NCBI RefSeq assembly: GCF_001577835.2 | Contig: NC_029518.1 | Location: 36,471,830 to 36,535,829 of the forward strand | Source of the DNA: Coturnix japonica | Lineage: Eukaryota; Chordata; Aves; Galliformes; Phasianidae | Direction: 5' to 3' | DNA length: 64,000 bases | Shown here: piece after piece, positions 16,403-59,125 of the stretch | How the letters are laid out: the number at the start of each line of letters is the position of its first letter | Numbering within the stretch: position 1 is the first letter of the stretch | Translations under genes and position numbers: made by a program | Notes under the pieces: generated by a model | What the model saw: the letters and a program-made list of their open reading frames with translations, nothing else | Told to the model about the DNA's origin: nothing | Databases searched by the model: none

Positions 16403-19400
16403 AATGGCTATCAGCAAGGCCTGAAATGGTACCAACTGGTGTTTTGACAGAAGAATAATGCACCCTTCTCCTCTAGTACTCTTAGCATCTCCCCAGCTCC
16501 CAGCTGGTGCTGTCACCGTCTCTCAGCAAGCAGTCCTGGGGGCATCACTAGGGACAGTTGCTGTGACCCTGAATCTGATGGCTGGTGTGGGGCTGACCTC
16601 GTCCTCTGGGCTCCCTCTGCTGTCGGTGAGAGCACGGGCCAAGGACATTCACACACATCTATCTGACTATTTAAACATGTGGCTATGGAAACATACAAAT
16701 GTCTGCAAGGAAACCGAGGTACCTGTGTGAGCACTGACAACCTGACCACAATAGCTGCATCTGGTGCAACGCATCCCACCCTCCACAGTGACCTCCAACT
16801 TGCTGGTCTGTGCTGTGTGCACATCACAAATGGAAAAAAACCCAATCTAATCAAACTGAGCTAAAGCAAAACAAAACACAGCAGCATTCAAATAGGAAGC
16901 ATTCCAATTATTACAAGCAAATGTAAATCACTGTCCTGCCCTCGTGCAAAACATTTCCTGTTCTGCTAAATGAGCCGCTGCAAACATTTTTATATTCCAC
17001 TGAATTATGTTACTCAGCAACTACAGTGGTGGTTCAGCAGTAAGCACGGCAAACTGCATTTTCCTGGCATAAAAATAATGAAGAAAAAATGGAAAGGAGA
17101 GGTAGGAAGGAAATGATAAAACTGGTGGCAGATCAGGAAGGAAATGAGGAGCAAATAGGAGTTAAATGGTCTGAAAAGGTTAAGCTGCAGGCAAAAGTCC
17201 TGGAAAGGGACCAGGGGTCACCATCCAAGTGATGGAGCAAAGCAGAACAATTTAAAAGAAGGAGCTTGAGAAGGACAGGTTCAAACAGTACATTGTACTG
17301 CCAGGGCAGAGATGTGCTGGGCAGGTGACAAAGGGGCGTGGGGTAATCCCAATCTTCTAATCAACTGGGTGGTTATAGAAAGATGCCAACACATTGAAAA
17401 GGCCTGACTTCTGCTTGCATTTAGGGCTGCCTGGGGAAATAGCTCAAGAGAAAAATAAAAGAAACCCACCTATGACTGCTCTGCCAGTCAGTCTCCCTTC
17501 CACAGCCAGATGACAGAGTGCCCACATGCAGTGGAGCTGATTTCTGCAGGAGCTGCTGCATAGATGCATGCTCACCTGCATGAAGGGAGCCTTGCACTTA
17601 TAGGATACGCAGACATATCCCTCAATACCCATTACTGCTGCTGTTAATACAAGGCAGACCAGTCTCATCTCTGGGCTACTGGCCGCAGCCTTTTTTATCT
17701 TCTTCCTTAGAAATGAATTGCTAAAAATTAAATCATTCAGCAAAAGGATAAATGAAAGAATGGGCTGGGGTTCTTGTTTTTTTAGGGTAACATGAAAACA
17801 CGTATGTTATATTTTGTTTAAATTAAGGCTATAATCATATACCCTCTGCCAAAGCTGTTATGTTTCATAAAGTGGCCTCTTTATTTCCTGCACATTTCTC
17901 TTTGTGTGAGGAGCTTTTCTTTTTGTTAAATTGCATATCCATAGAGGATTTGGGGGCACTCAGCCAGTCAATCCAATTTGGAGTTGGATAGTGGCTGTTG
18001 TGAGCTAAGTCCCTTATCTGTCCCCTTCAGCTGTCACATTTCTCTGCTATTCACAGGAACATAAAATTAAAAGTAGAATCAACTCAGAGGCAAGAGCCCA
18101 GAAAGAGACCTGGGAGGAACAAGTGACAGGGGGAGATCCTGACTAATCTCCCTGCAACTGGAGTAATGTGCTGGTATCTGTTTTGAAACATGCATGCCGT
18201 AGATTTGGTACTTCACAGGTATCACCGTCTCATTTATCTCTGTGGGTAACACAGCAAGTATGTGGAGAAAAGTGAAATCAGGTTGGAAACACTTTGTTTT
18301 GAAGAAGTAGGATTTACGGGATTCCGCATTATCACATCCTGTAGACTGAGAAATCATTAATCTAGAGGAATGAATAGGGTCCAGAAAACAGCTTAGCCAT
18401 TCTTATAGGGCCAAAGAAGAAGCAGAAATAGGAACTGGTTGGAATGTGTGTTTGATTTTTGATCATGCTCCATGTGATGTACTCGCTACGGTGAAAAAGC
18501 AGCACGCGCTATTAAAATCAGCTGTTACAATGGCACAAAATCAATGTAAATAAGAATTTAAATATGAGGGACCATACTGTCTGGTGTGCTTCTGAGCTGT
18601 ATTTTCTTCTTCTGACTCTGGACTGAAGAAGGCCCTGCCTTTCTTCTAGCCCAGTGCTTCCCAGTAACATGAATGACAACAGCTTCCTATATCCCTCTGT
18701 GGCACAATTGCAGGGGGTGCAAAGGGAAGCAGCATCTCTGCTTATTTAATAATGCTAAAGGACACTATCATAGATGAAAGGAAAACGTAGCAAATGGAAA
18801 GAAAGAACAAAGGTAGGAATAATCTGCTTTTCAAAGCAGAAAATATAATGCAAAATGAAGCAATAAAACCTAACACAAAGTGCAATTGATCTGGTTAGCC
18901 TCCACCTCCTCCCTCCTTACTGAGCACCTCAGCCAGCTGCTGAGGGAAAGAGATGTGCAAATCTCAAGCAGATGAGGCACTGGGCTGATGAAAAAAGGTA
19001 TATAGTGTTCATACCTTACAGACCCTGCCTCCCCACCTGGTTGGTATTGACATCACAGACAAGCCCATCTTCCTTGTACCATCCTCAGTGCTGCAGGCCC
19101 AGGCCCTGGCCCTAGGGAGGCACTTTCACTTTCACTCAGGAATGCCAGAAAACAGCCTTTCTAGAGTTGATTAGTTATTTTGAGAACAGGTGGTGAGGTT
19201 GTGGCACAAAGGGACCTCCCTTCAATGCTGTGGTATTGATTTACGCCAAATTACAGTGCCCACGTGGTACTTGTGGGTAAGATGTGAGTCCCAGGTGAGC
19301 CTGGTTCTGTGTTCATGCAAGGCCTTCTCTATCTTGAGTCTATGATATGTAATTATGTATGAGTTCTTATTTGTTTATCAGAAAACAAGCTAGAAGAGAA

Positions 19401-22400
19401 GAGGAAGCCTAAGGCAACTCTTGCTTCTGCAGCCTGCTCTGAAGGTACTCAATCTAGGCCTCGCTTGTGATTATCTACTACAAGTCTTCCTAGCAATCCT
19501 GCTTTCTAGGTTCTTGCTCTTTCTTTCTCTGTGCAGCTTCTAAGCCTAGAGGTCCCTTCCAACCTCTGTGGTTTTCATTGCTTCTGAATGACACTGCAGA
19601 GCACGCAGAAGGCTTCGGTCAAACTTACTAGAACTTCATGGAAGTCTTATCCTAGTAGCTATAGCCAACAGGTTGCACATGTCTCCAGGCCTTTCTCCAG
19701 TTTCTGGAGGCCTTCTGGGAGGCTCTGATCTCTAGCTAGTTGCAGAATAGAGAAACAAAACCTATCTGCTAATGTATTTATAGATCCTTGAATGGCTCAG
19801 GGAAATTTCCTCAGAATCTGTTATCTATTGCTAAACAATGATAACATATTCTGTCTTCTCTTATGTTTAGCAGGGCTGGAGAAAAGCTACTTAGGCTTCT
19901 CTTCTTGATAAAAGACCTTTTTCAGTGAGTCACAAAGCAATCAGCTCCCCAGTTCAGCACATAGAATATCGCCTGCTCTTTTAGGGAGAAAAATTCACTA
20001 TCTCATTTCTGTATTTTCTTTATATGTGGAGAGATTGCCACATGGTGGCAATTTACATCCACTTTGTGATAGTATGCACAAATGCCTAGCCTGGTGTCAT
20101 TTTCAAGGCTTTTCCCAAGATGTTTTTCAAGCCTACCTTGTGCCCTTAGGAAACGTTACCACTTCAGTGTTAAGATCATTCACTCTTTGTCAAAGGTGTT
20201 TGTCCGTCTTCTCTCACTGTTGCCTCCTCTTATGCTTTGAATATCACCATTCTACCCTACCTCCTCCCAGTCTTCCTGTCAAAAGTAAGTGTAAGAACAG
20301 TTTTGGATTTTACATACTTCTTAACTATCTTTTTAGGAAGCCAGACAGACAAACTTATTTTCCTTCTAGGCACGAGTGGGGTGACCAGAGTGGAAGTTGG
20401 GCAGGCAGGCAAGGCAGGACCAGGTCTGAGCTATGACTTACTGCAGGTCTATGTGCAAGGCAGCTTTCTGCAGCCTTCTCCTCGTGGTGAGAGTGAGTTT
20501 ATGAGCTGAGTGCAGTAGGCTGGGATGCTGTGGCACAGGGATCTTCAGCGCTCCCTGATCAGACTGTTCCATTGGTCCTGCTGATTGCTGAATACAGAGG
20601 CTTTTTGACTTTAGTGATGCTGCTGGAGGGTACAGATTGGAGAGCCATAATCTAATCTGACATAATACCTACTGAAACACAATAATCTCTCTAAGAAGTT
20701 GGCACACTAGCTCCAAAAAACAAACCAACCAGCAAATGCTATAATAGCTCTCTATAATAATCATATTGTGAAGGCGCTGATGATAATCCTGTAGTCAGTA
20801 GTGATCTACAGTAGGTTTAAAGCAGGGCACCATCTCTTGTTCTCCATTATATATGCAGATCTGTGGTCCACTACTACCTTTTCACCTCTTAAGAGTTCCG
20901 AGTTCTGAATTTTAACAGGAGGAAAGGTTCTTTCTCCTGAGACAGCAGCAAAGAGAGGGTGGGTTCCCCACATGGCAGAAAAGACAAAATATGCCTAGAG
21001 TGATTCCAGAGGCTTTCAGTCTGAAGGATTTTTATAACACCACAGAAACATTAGATTTAGGACTCTTGGAAAAAATAAGATTAGTGCCTTCGATGAAAGA
21101 AAATCACAAAGAAAACATAGAACCTTCCTAAAGGTGCTCATATGGAGCTCTTACTGATGTTTATGTCAACCTACCAGGTTTTTTTTTGTTGGCCTGTATG
21201 TTTATAGCAATGCTTTTCTCTATATAAAATGTAATTCATAGATTGCTAGAGCAGTCCTAGGAGTGCATTTGTCAATAAATGTTTAGGATCAAGCACTAAG
21301 TTTTGCCATTCAACCATAATAATGAACAGACACCAAGCAGACAGTCTGAATAAATTTCCACCGTATAGAATCGTCCTCTGTTGTGAATTATATTTTTTTG
21401 CTGGTGGATTTAATCCCCCAACAGAGAAAATTCAATATGTAGATGCATTTATGTTACAGATGTAGTCTCCTGCTAGCCAACAGATAAGCTTTCTATCAGC
21501 AGCCGTGCTTCTGTGACACTCTTCTGGGCTGCTGCCAAGCTCTGCCTTCTCTCCTTTCATGGGCAGATCAATGAACAAACATTTAAAAACCCTAAATAAC
21601 ATAATAGATACTTGAATGCAAGCTGGAAGAAAAAAAACTTTCAAAACTGTTGCGCTGACTTGTTGTAGCTAATGCAAATCTCCAAAAACAAGGACATAAG
21701 GGAGAATGGTAGCACACAGCTACCATTTCCAGAGCTGCCCTGCCTCACAGACTGCACGCATCAGCTTTTCCTCTAATCCCCAGTGCAGCAATCTCCTGTG
21801 CCTCTGCTACATCACCCCCCAAACAGAGCATGCAGCACCAGCAATGCTGGAAAGAGGAGTCTGGGTTAAGACTGCATGGTGTGTTGTTTGTTGTAAGAGC
21901 AATGCAAAGATGAAATGTGTATCTGTATTCACTGGTTAGAGCTCTCACCTATTTTGACCTCTCTGATTTTTGTGAGCTCTCTCTCTCTGTAGTTCTTATT
22001 CCACTGGTATAAACGCCTACAGAGGAAAGATCCCTTTTTTTTTCCCTCTGCTACCCTTCAAGCTACAGGATGCATGCTTTGAGTGATGCCTGTTAGTGGG
22101 AGCAGTGCTAGAGTGCTGGGATCAGAGAGCTCCCCAGGGGTAGGCAGGCAGCTGTGGTAAAAGAAGAGAGCTGAAGAAAGCAACATGACCTCAGTAGCTG
22201 GCTTTTGAGGAAAAAAGCTGAGGGGAAAAAAATATGAGAAAACTAATTGGGAAGAGGTTAATGTGTGAGGGCAGGAGAAAATATAAAACAAATACAAGAA
22301 ATGAAAAACATGGGAAAAACAAACAAACAAAAAACAACCCAGAGAAACAGAATTTAAAAGGTATAAACAATAAAACAAGAGAAGCAAAAAGATGAATTAC

Positions 22401-23029
22401 ATCTCTCTCCTTACTGAGAGTCAGCTTTTTTTTTTTTTTGTAAGTTTATTTATAAACTTCATTAGCTTTTACTTTTTTTTTTTCTGGCAGAAGGATATAA
22501 AAGATGCTAATGAGTTTTTACGCAGGGTAAATAGTTTAAGGGGATGATATTAGTGATACTGAAGTATTAAAATAAAGATCAAAGCCATGACTGCCAGAAT
22601 AGGGTTTCTAGGCTATCCTATACAGTTACAGCTCTAAGAGATTAAAGACTCATTTGAACATGAAAAGAGGAAAAATCATTGGGTTCACAGCCACTTTAAG
22701 AATGGCTTGGTTACAAAACATGATAAAGGCCCGATTCTATCAGTCCAAACAGAGCTTTAGGAGTAACTCTATTGACATCAGCAGGGCCTACTCAGTAGAA
22801 TCTGTTTCTCGGCAAAATTCAGGCTGCCCAAATGAACCAGTGGGGGCTGCAAGGAGCACTCAGTGTTGGTGCCAAACTTCAGTGCTTACATCAGTTTCTG
22901 TTCTTGCCTCTGGAGGAGCAGGTGGTCAGTAGTGCACTGGACCACACAGCTCTTCTTCCTCTCAAAGCCCAGTCTCTCCTGGGTGTAAATGTTTAGAGCA
23001 AGTTTATGAAGTAGGTGAAAAAAGAATGG

Positions 23030-23301
23030 CATAGAAATGGCTTTAAGTCACGCCAAGGTAATTTTAGGTTGGATATCAGGAAAAAGCTTCTTTACAGCAA
23101 GGGCTGTTAAGCACTGGAATAGGCAGGGAGGTGGTTGAGTCACCATCCCTGGATGTGTTTAAAAACCCTTTGGATGTGGTGCTCAGGGACATGATTTTAA
23201 CAACAGGGAGGGTTGTTAGTTAGGGTAGTATGGTTAGGTCATGGTTGGACTCTATGATCTTTAAGGTCTTTTCCAACCTGAGCGATTCTATGATTCTGTG
23301 A
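23030..23301 (+). mobile_element. CR1 LINE 3' end, plus orientation
   Basis: The sequence includes TTAGGTTGGATATCAGGAAA, the ORF2-end region and the 3' UTR phrase ATGGTTGGACTCTATGATCT, and ends GCGATTCTATGATTCTGTG. These are classic CR1 3' end features. It is 5'-truncated in the last part of ORF2, and the ORF is broken. Confidence 0.92.
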
Positions 23302-25199
23302 AAAATTCACAACACAGGACAGAGAAAACCAGGTCAAAGTTTTAGTCTCTGTTGCAAACATCGTCAGTTATGGACATATGCTCTTAGATTATATGGAGCT
23401 TTTAGAGAAGAGGAGGAATGTTCAGTTTGGCTCATCACAGTGGCACTTCAAAGATACCATTTCCCTCTATAGACAAGGGAAAACAGTACTACATTTTTAT
23501 GTAAATTGTAATGATTGAGATAGAAATTCAAAATTCACTGGGTTACAACTCCAGAACTTGTCATCCATAGCTAAAAAGCCTCTGTAAATGAGTACTCTTA
23601 GGGTCTGGTGTTCATACCTATGCATTTTCATCCCTTCCTGCCTAATATGTCCAGTTCTGTTTATATGTTTCAGAGCTGCTATTACCAATGTGTGCATTCT
23701 AATCACTGGCACAAGATAGGTAAAAATGAAGTAAAGGTCCAAGGGAATAAAGCTTACAGTGCCTTCCTAATTACTTTAGGATTATGGCTTCCAACATACA
23801 CTTGAATGCTGTGATTTGGATTCACCTGTACATATGCAAGAAATCTTTATTATACATCACTCCCACGGCTGACAGATGATAAAGCAGAGAATAGAGGCTA
23901 TAAAGGTAACAGCATTTCACTCACAGCTTTATCTTGTGATGCAGTAGCATAAGGTATCTCTGAAATCAGTAGTATATCAGAACCTTTTTCACACTGCTGA
24001 AGCTTTTGGGTGTAGGCAGCCCAAACACAGCCCTCAGCTCTGAATCTTGGCACAGAGGTCACATGAAAGGAAAAGATTCCTGGGCAGCAGACAGGCGGTT
24101 TTACATGGGTCAGAGATTTTGTCTTTTATTTGCCAAGGGACAAACCTGCCTCTCAACCTTACACTGAGGAACACAAAGCTTTAACCCACCTGAGACTTCC
24201 TTTTCCCTCACCTTGTCATAAGGACATCTAGGCAAGTTGCAAGTAAGAGAACTGCAGAGAGGAAACAATGAAAACAAAATGGAAGCTTTAATATATTCAT
24301 TCTCTCTGTCCCCATCCCTCCTTTTCTATGCATCAACAGTTTTACAACCTGGCAAAAACAAACCTGAAACTACAAGACCCTTTCCTACCCAGTGCCACAA
24401 AATGCTCACCATGGGCTAAGAAGAGTTATAAAGAGAGGTGGTTTGTTTAAATATGTTCCTTTTTCCATTTGACACGAGTTAGGGCTGCATCTTTACAAGC
24501 TGCTCTGACACAACAAGCTTGTATTTAGAAGTAAAAAATAAAATCTGCTTATGAAGCTGATGTTAACTCAGACGTGGCATTTAAATGAGATACATGAACA
24601 GAAAAAAAAATGAAAGCAATGAAATCACTTGTATAATCTCTTCACTATGAAAATAAACTGCTGCTACATCCACGCTGCACTAATGTAGGGTAAACAAAAC
24701 AGATGGGGGGGTTTCCCACTGCTGGTTGCTTTCTCCTGAAGATAACCATCCTCATTGCACAAACTCTCAGCTGCCATCCCCTGTTTATTCTCCCAGCAGT
24801 TTCTGTTGGAATTATACAGTGACGACAGGGGTGATGCCGCACGTCTCCCTGCTGCTTACCCTTCGCTCCGTGTAGCCACAGAATTCTCTGCCGGGATTCC
24901 CTTTAACTCTCTCCCATTCTTCCCTCTTTCAATGACTGACGTTTTGTGCGTCCTCGTCGTGCTCAAGTACGGTAAGGTACCGGTGAAAGACAGACGCGCT
25001 TGGTTCATTAGTAGGAGCTTCCTCCTTTCTGTTTTCCCAGGGGAGGAGAGAAAAGGCTCCTACGGATAGAGGAACCCCGCCTGCCTTCATCCCGTTACCT
25101 AAACAATAGGTTTACTTCAACGTATAAATACACCGCCGTAGAGAGATCCTTTAAAAACTGTTTTTGCTGTACTCAGCCGTAGGGTGAGCGATCCCTCAT
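23302..25199. other. Upstream flank of TRIM67
   Basis: Unique AT-rich sequence that grades into the TRIM67 CpG island at about 25200. A TATA-like GTATAAATACA occurs near 25119-25129, about 400 nt before the start codon, but its use is unknown. No gene is seen. Confidence 0.5.
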
Positions 25200-53886
<28,687 letters not shown>

Positions 53887-54328
53887 TGACGCTCCTGTTT
53901 GACCCTGTGCTGGATTCTGTAAGCTGTCTCAGTGTGATCTGGCACATTTCAGTAAGTCAGTATAAAAGCACTCTCTTCCCTAATGTGGAATGTTCGACAC
54001 CGTGTTGCTCACTGAGCACTCCGCTGGTTACAGCTAGCCCACTCCATCTTTAGTTTAACAAGCCATAGCAAGCATACCCACAGGACTGGCATTGGATTGC
54101 AGGTGGGTACCTGAACATATCTGCACTGCACTGCATACATGTGCTCACACACGCATACACATGTATATATTTATAAGGTGAAAAGTTAAATGAGTTTATT
54201 TTCTCTCTCGTGGCTGGATTTGTGCTCAGAAGATGTGGATGCTAGAAAACACAGGCAAGACTAGGACTGAGGAACAATGGTTGTTGGGACAGTTCACCAG
54301 TTGGTGAATGGGATTCCTTTGCTGCCTG

Positions 54329-54360
54329 CAGCCCTTAATGAAGACAGCCCTTAATGAAGA
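54329..54360 (+). repeat. 16-nt tandem duplication
   Basis: CAGCCCTTAATGAAGA occurs twice in direct succession in the inferred TRIM67 3' UTR. It is a simple recent duplication. Confidence 0.85.
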
Positions 54361-57300
54361 CAGCATGTGTTCTGGCAACTGAAGCGGAAGCTGCATGCTC
54401 AGTTAAAGAATTCACAGGCAAGATTCTGTTCGCTGTTACATCCAAGGGCTCAAATGATGCTCAACTATTCCTTCTGGCTCCAGGTTACAGTAAGCTCTGA
54501 ATTACATTCCCCTCAAATTCAGTGACAGAATTTGCACTTATCTTCAAGTATAAGAACGGTTTCCAAACGCTGTTGTGTAATAGTTGTGCATATTTGAGCT
54601 TACAGCATGGTATGCGCAGAGTTCAGGCATGAAAAGTGGAGAGAAAAAGATATCTGATGCATTTTCATGTCTCTTACTTAACCGTGACTGTGGGGACTAC
54701 TCATAGAGAAGATCCAATGATTATCAGCACTACTCTTGAAAAATGATGCAAGAGGGATCTTTCTGAACTTAATTGATAAGAGTTTTATTTAGCTATGGTA
54801 CGTGCAAAGTGTCCCGCATAGAGAAATGCTGCTTTCCAGCCTTGATCCCATTAAGTCCTAGGCAGCTGTAGTTCCAATGTAGCTTTGAGATCAAAAGCCT
54901 TAATTTTCTACTAGATTAGGATTGTGTAATTAATGTCTTGATCTTCATGAAGCATTTGAACAGGAGAGATTGGTGAGCTTAATGCTAAATCAATTTTTAA
55001 GAAGTTTTCTGGAATGGGACATAAATCCTTTGCAAGACTTGGCTGTGTCTTGCATCTCCCATGAAAGCAACAGGCTGCGTCAGACGCTGTCCATGACAAC
55101 ATGAATCTGACCACCGTGGAAGTTCCCAGCATAGAACAGAGCTCCCACCTGCATGCTGCTGTCTGAAAACACATTGATTTGCGTGTGTGTTTCTTTTCCT
55201 CTGAAACAAGTTACCGTATGCAACTGTGTGTACATACCGTGATACATAAGAACAAGATGCAGCCTGTACAAGCCCATGACATTCTGGGCTTTGTTATTTC
55301 AATCCTACATTAACTGTGGTGATATCAAACATGAAAAGCATCAACTCTTACATCCGAATGATGTACTGCATCCTGTTTAATGCTGCTTATACAGATTTTC
55401 CTCTCCAAGCATACAAATACGCACATGCATATTTTTCTCAGCCAAGTAGGTATGAAGCCTGGAAAAGCGTATTCTAATACCAACGCAGCTTACTGCCTCG
55501 CATTACGCTATGGCCACAGAATCACCAGCTCAGGCCTCTCTCAGATCAGATCAGCCAGCTGCAGGTGAACATTCAGCCCCTGGCACATTGTTCACGTGGC
55601 ACAGAGTGCTGGGGGGTTGCACTGCAATACAGCAGCCAGCACCTCACTGGCAGCATCCCCCTTGCAGCCACTGTGAGGAGGAATAGGCAACCCAACCTGC
55701 TGTAGTTGCAGGTGACTCACAGCCTGCCACCAGTGCTGGTACCTGGCTCATATCTCCCCTGCAGAACAGCAGTGCGCCTTCAGTGATGTCAAGACTGAAA
55801 TAGGAAACAAAACCAACAACAGGGAAATATAACCTTAGCTGTTAAGTGGGAAAGCAACTATACAACAACTAGACTTTCTTCAGTCTGAAACGGGTTGTAT
55901 TAGGAAACTTTTAGACATAACTGCTACACTCATCTTCATTTCATAAAGAATAGCAGAGACCAACTGTGTTTTAATTTACAGTTTCATTCAATGCCATGTG
56001 AACTCGTGCAGGATTTTCTATGTTAGTGGGTCTGCTTTAACCTACCTCAGCTCAAATACTCCTGGACCCCAGACTTCTTCCCAATCGTGCTCATTGTAAA
56101 CCTGTCTCCAGTGAACACAAGAGCTGTAATCACAGCAATGGCTTCAAGTATTGCCAGTCAGAGCAGCGTGTGGGAATACTGTACAAAGGCTGCACATAGG
56201 TTTTTATACTGGGAAACATCCTGTGATAATTTTAATGCAGAGGATGCTCCACTCTCACTTTTCTTATTAAAGGCAACCAGGCGTTGTTTGTTTTGGGACT
56301 GAACCTTTGTCTTTACTCCCAAATTCCATGAAGGAAATTCAAGTGAATTTAGGCCTTTCTACTCTTCAACCACTGCCAGACATTTAAATGGGTTTTAGAA
56401 GTGTTTGCAGTACTTGGTTTTGGTTAGCACAGATGCTTTGGTATCTGTTCCTAGTGTTGTACCTTGGGGAGAATGCAGCAAGTGATACAGGTTACTGTGT
56501 TTTAATGCAAATATGGACAGTAGGTGGGGACATACTTCAGAGCTGTAGAGATGCACAGAGAAGCTCATTTGCTGTTCTAACACCTGTACAAGTGAGGTAC
56601 AGACTGACTAACTGCCATTATGGTCTCTTCTGCATATGTCAATTTGGAGCACCTGCATCTGTCTAAATAAACACAGTAGACAAACCTTCCGCCCTGCAGA
56701 GCAACAAGGGATGCTTAGTTTTCATCTATCCATGCGAACCCAAACATCACCCTTTGTGAAACTTTATCCCGGCTCTTTCCTCTGCAGATTTCCCTACTAA
56801 GTTCAGTGGGACAAAAGAGAAGAACTGTGCTATCAGGGGTATTGTCAGACTCCCAAGGTGCACAGTGCTACACTAATTCCTACACTTGAGTTTCTAAAAC
56901 AAGGAAGACAGGTAAACAAGGTCAGTCATGTCCCATACTTGCCGTGCAGTTGAGACACAGTAAAATACATTGGACTAAATTGAAAAACAAAACCAAAAGC
57001 ACAAGGTTACATATATGAGAACTTAAGAGGAAAAGTATCAACTGTGATTTATGATATGCATAACGTTCCATCGTGTTGTAAATAAAGCCATTACAGTGTG
57101 TTGCCGTAGTTTGTTCTTGGCTGGTGGTAGAGTTCTGTCGTAGTGCTGTAAAAGTATGTTCTCTACTTTTTCTTTTCTTCAAAGTGTAATTAGTAAAGAT
57201 GGCAGAGAGCACCCAGTCCTCTACTTTCCTAGTCGTTCTAGAGCAAAAAGAAATGTGATATGCAGTTGTTTTTTTTCTCCTTTCTTACATGATAATACTT

Positions 57301-58247
57301 ACAGTAAGGATGAGAAGGTCACGGCTAATCTGCCACTACCACCACATGGAAAACACTGTCTGTGATTGCCAATGAGGTGGTGCATTCTGGACCATATATA
57401 AGCCAACCTGTCCCTGTTAGAAGGGATGAAGAGCACAGCAACCTGCTAACAGCAGCTTTCTGCAGCCATCAAATGCACCTTTTGTTCACAAAGGGAATGA
57501 CAAGGAAATAGAGTTGTTAAACCTAATCTCAGGCTTTACCAGCTTTGTAGCATTCTGCTTAAATAGCACAGGAAACAATTAACCTTCAAGCCAGGCAAAA
57601 TAATATGAAAACCCAAGTATCTTGGCTAGCTCAGCTTTGCAAGGGACATTACAGTTACAAGTCCACCAACAGGTCATTGCAACAAATCAAACGCATCACA
57701 AACGCAAATGGCACCGGTCACCAACAATTACCGAACAAAGATGGAAAATGATCATAGTAACTTTTCATTTTGGGTTGGTTTCTTTTATTTTCCCCTTTTC
57801 TTTGAAGCGAGCTGCTTGTGGTTTTTACTGACAACATTTCTGGTGATTATCTGGTACTACTGAACGTGGCACTCATGCAGATGGCCGGAGTGGCAGCTTG
57901 AAGCACAAACTCATCGTGGATAAGATGCACTCAGTCTTCTGATGTGCAGAAGCCCATATGCAAGCCACACAAACTAAATGTGTGGGGCTTCTGCAGCTTT
58001 GCACAATACAGGGGACAGATGTGCATTGACTGCAATAGGTACTAAGCACCATGTTACCCTTCTGTCAAGCGATCTTCCTTCTGTTGTATTTGTTATCGGA
58101 AGCAAATACAAGCAGAATATCACTTCTGTCCCCCCCTAATTTGAAGATTTCTATTATTTTTCCTTAAATCAGTAGACACAAGTATTTACGGATCCAGATT
58201 GCATCCTTCCATCATGATTGCTGATACCACCTTCCTTAAATGTTGTC

Positions 58248-58253
58248 AATAAA
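58248..58253 (+). terminator. TRIM67: Candidate TRIM67 poly(A) signal
   Basis: AATAAA within TGTCAATAAAAAC. Another AATAAA follows at 58308-58313. Confidence 0.4.
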
Positions 58254-58760
58254 AACACCGACCTTTCTAGGTAGCATGGTGAGAAGATATTATGTGATGA
58301 ATATTACAATAAATGCATGAGGTAGAACTGCTGTTATTTCTGATTGTGATATGAAGCATGAGTAACACTAATTTAAATGTTGGCAACCAAAAATTAAACG
58401 TGCAAAGGATTAAGATAACGGTGTTCACTTCTGGTTAAGCGAAAGACGAGAAGTTGTTTTTGTTTTCTTCTTAGCCACAATGTTCTTTTCTTCAGCATCA
58501 TTTCCCACAGCTGATATGAATTTGGAGCTGGTGAAATATACATCTCTGCTGTATGTGACACTGTATGTGTCTGTCACCAGGTCGAGAGGAAAAGATAAAC
58601 TTTTTATAATTTTGTAGCCTTGGCAAAGTTTGTATTTTTTGAATTGGGAACAAACTGCTTTTTTGTCTTTTGGTCTGACTACAACTTTGTGTATTATTGT
58701 TACTCTTTTGGAAACAAACAAAAACCTGACGTATGAGTTTATGCCATTTTACAATTTCTA

Positions 58761-58766
58761 AATAAA
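58761..58766 (+). terminator. TRIM67: Distal candidate TRIM67 poly(A) signal
   Basis: AATAAA in CTAAATAAATTC, followed within about 60-90 nt by a GT-rich stretch (TGTCTTGTGTGGATGGGATG), which is the arrangement expected at a cleavage site. Confidence 0.5.
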
Positions 58767-58888
58767 TTCTTAAAACCTTGCCAACAAATCCAACATTGGT
58801 CCTCTGTTAGTTATTACTGAATATGCTGTCTTGTGTGGATGGGATGCGTGTCAAAATGCTGGTACCTGCTTTGCTACCACAGTCAAGA

Positions 58889-59125
58889 ATCATAAAATCA
58901 CCAAGGTTGGAAAAGACCTAAAAGATCATCTAGCCCAACCATTCACCTATTACCAATAGCTCCCACTAAACCATGTCCCTCAACACAACATCCAGTCGCT
59001 CCTTGAACACCCCCAGGGTCGGTGACTCCACCACCTCCCTGGGCAGCCCATTCCAGTGCCTGACCACCCTTTCTGAGAAGTAATACTTCCTAACGTCCAG
59101 CCTGACTCTCCCCTGCCTAAACAGA
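58889..59125 (-). mobile_element. CR1 LINE 3' fragment, minus orientation
   Basis: The plus strand begins ATCATAAAATCACCAAGGTT and continues with the ORF2 end. The minus strand reads [20 protein letters not shown], then [20 protein letters not shown]. It is closely related to the copies at 5111-5388 and 6593-6765. It lies between the convergent ends of TRIM67 and C1orf131. Confidence 0.92.

Larger units (their letters stand above)
11195..23018. other. Intergenic, no gene seen
   Basis: About 11.8 kb of mostly unique AT-rich sequence. It holds a degenerate repeat at about 13768-13927, a purine-rich stretch at 13980-14340, an AT/TG-rich patch at about 16345-16400 and another purine-rich stretch at 22090-22390. 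None of the open frames (at most 136 codons) shows family motifs. Distal regulatory elements of TRIM67 could lie here, but I cannot identify them without conservation data. Confidence 0.55.
53887..58790 (+). other. TRIM67: TRIM67 3' untranslated region (inferred)
   Basis: About 4.9 kb after the stop codon with no recognisable gene or transposon and AT-rich composition, ending at the last AATAAA before a CR1. Candidate poly(A) signals lie at 56666-56671, 57081-57086, 58248-58253, 58308-58313 and 58761-58766. Long 3' UTRs are usual for neuronal transcripts. The exact end is inferred. Confidence 0.5.

Noticed and set aside
19548-19576. CR1 tail fragment (AGGTCCCTTCCAACCTCTG)
   Set aside because: Only about 25 nt resemble the CR1 3' UTR and no octamer tail follows. 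It is too short to call.
58425-58721. 98-codon minus-strand frame near the TRIM67 3' end
   Set aside because: Lys-rich, no family motifs, and on the strand opposite the inferred TRIM67 3' UTR. It looks like a chance frame.
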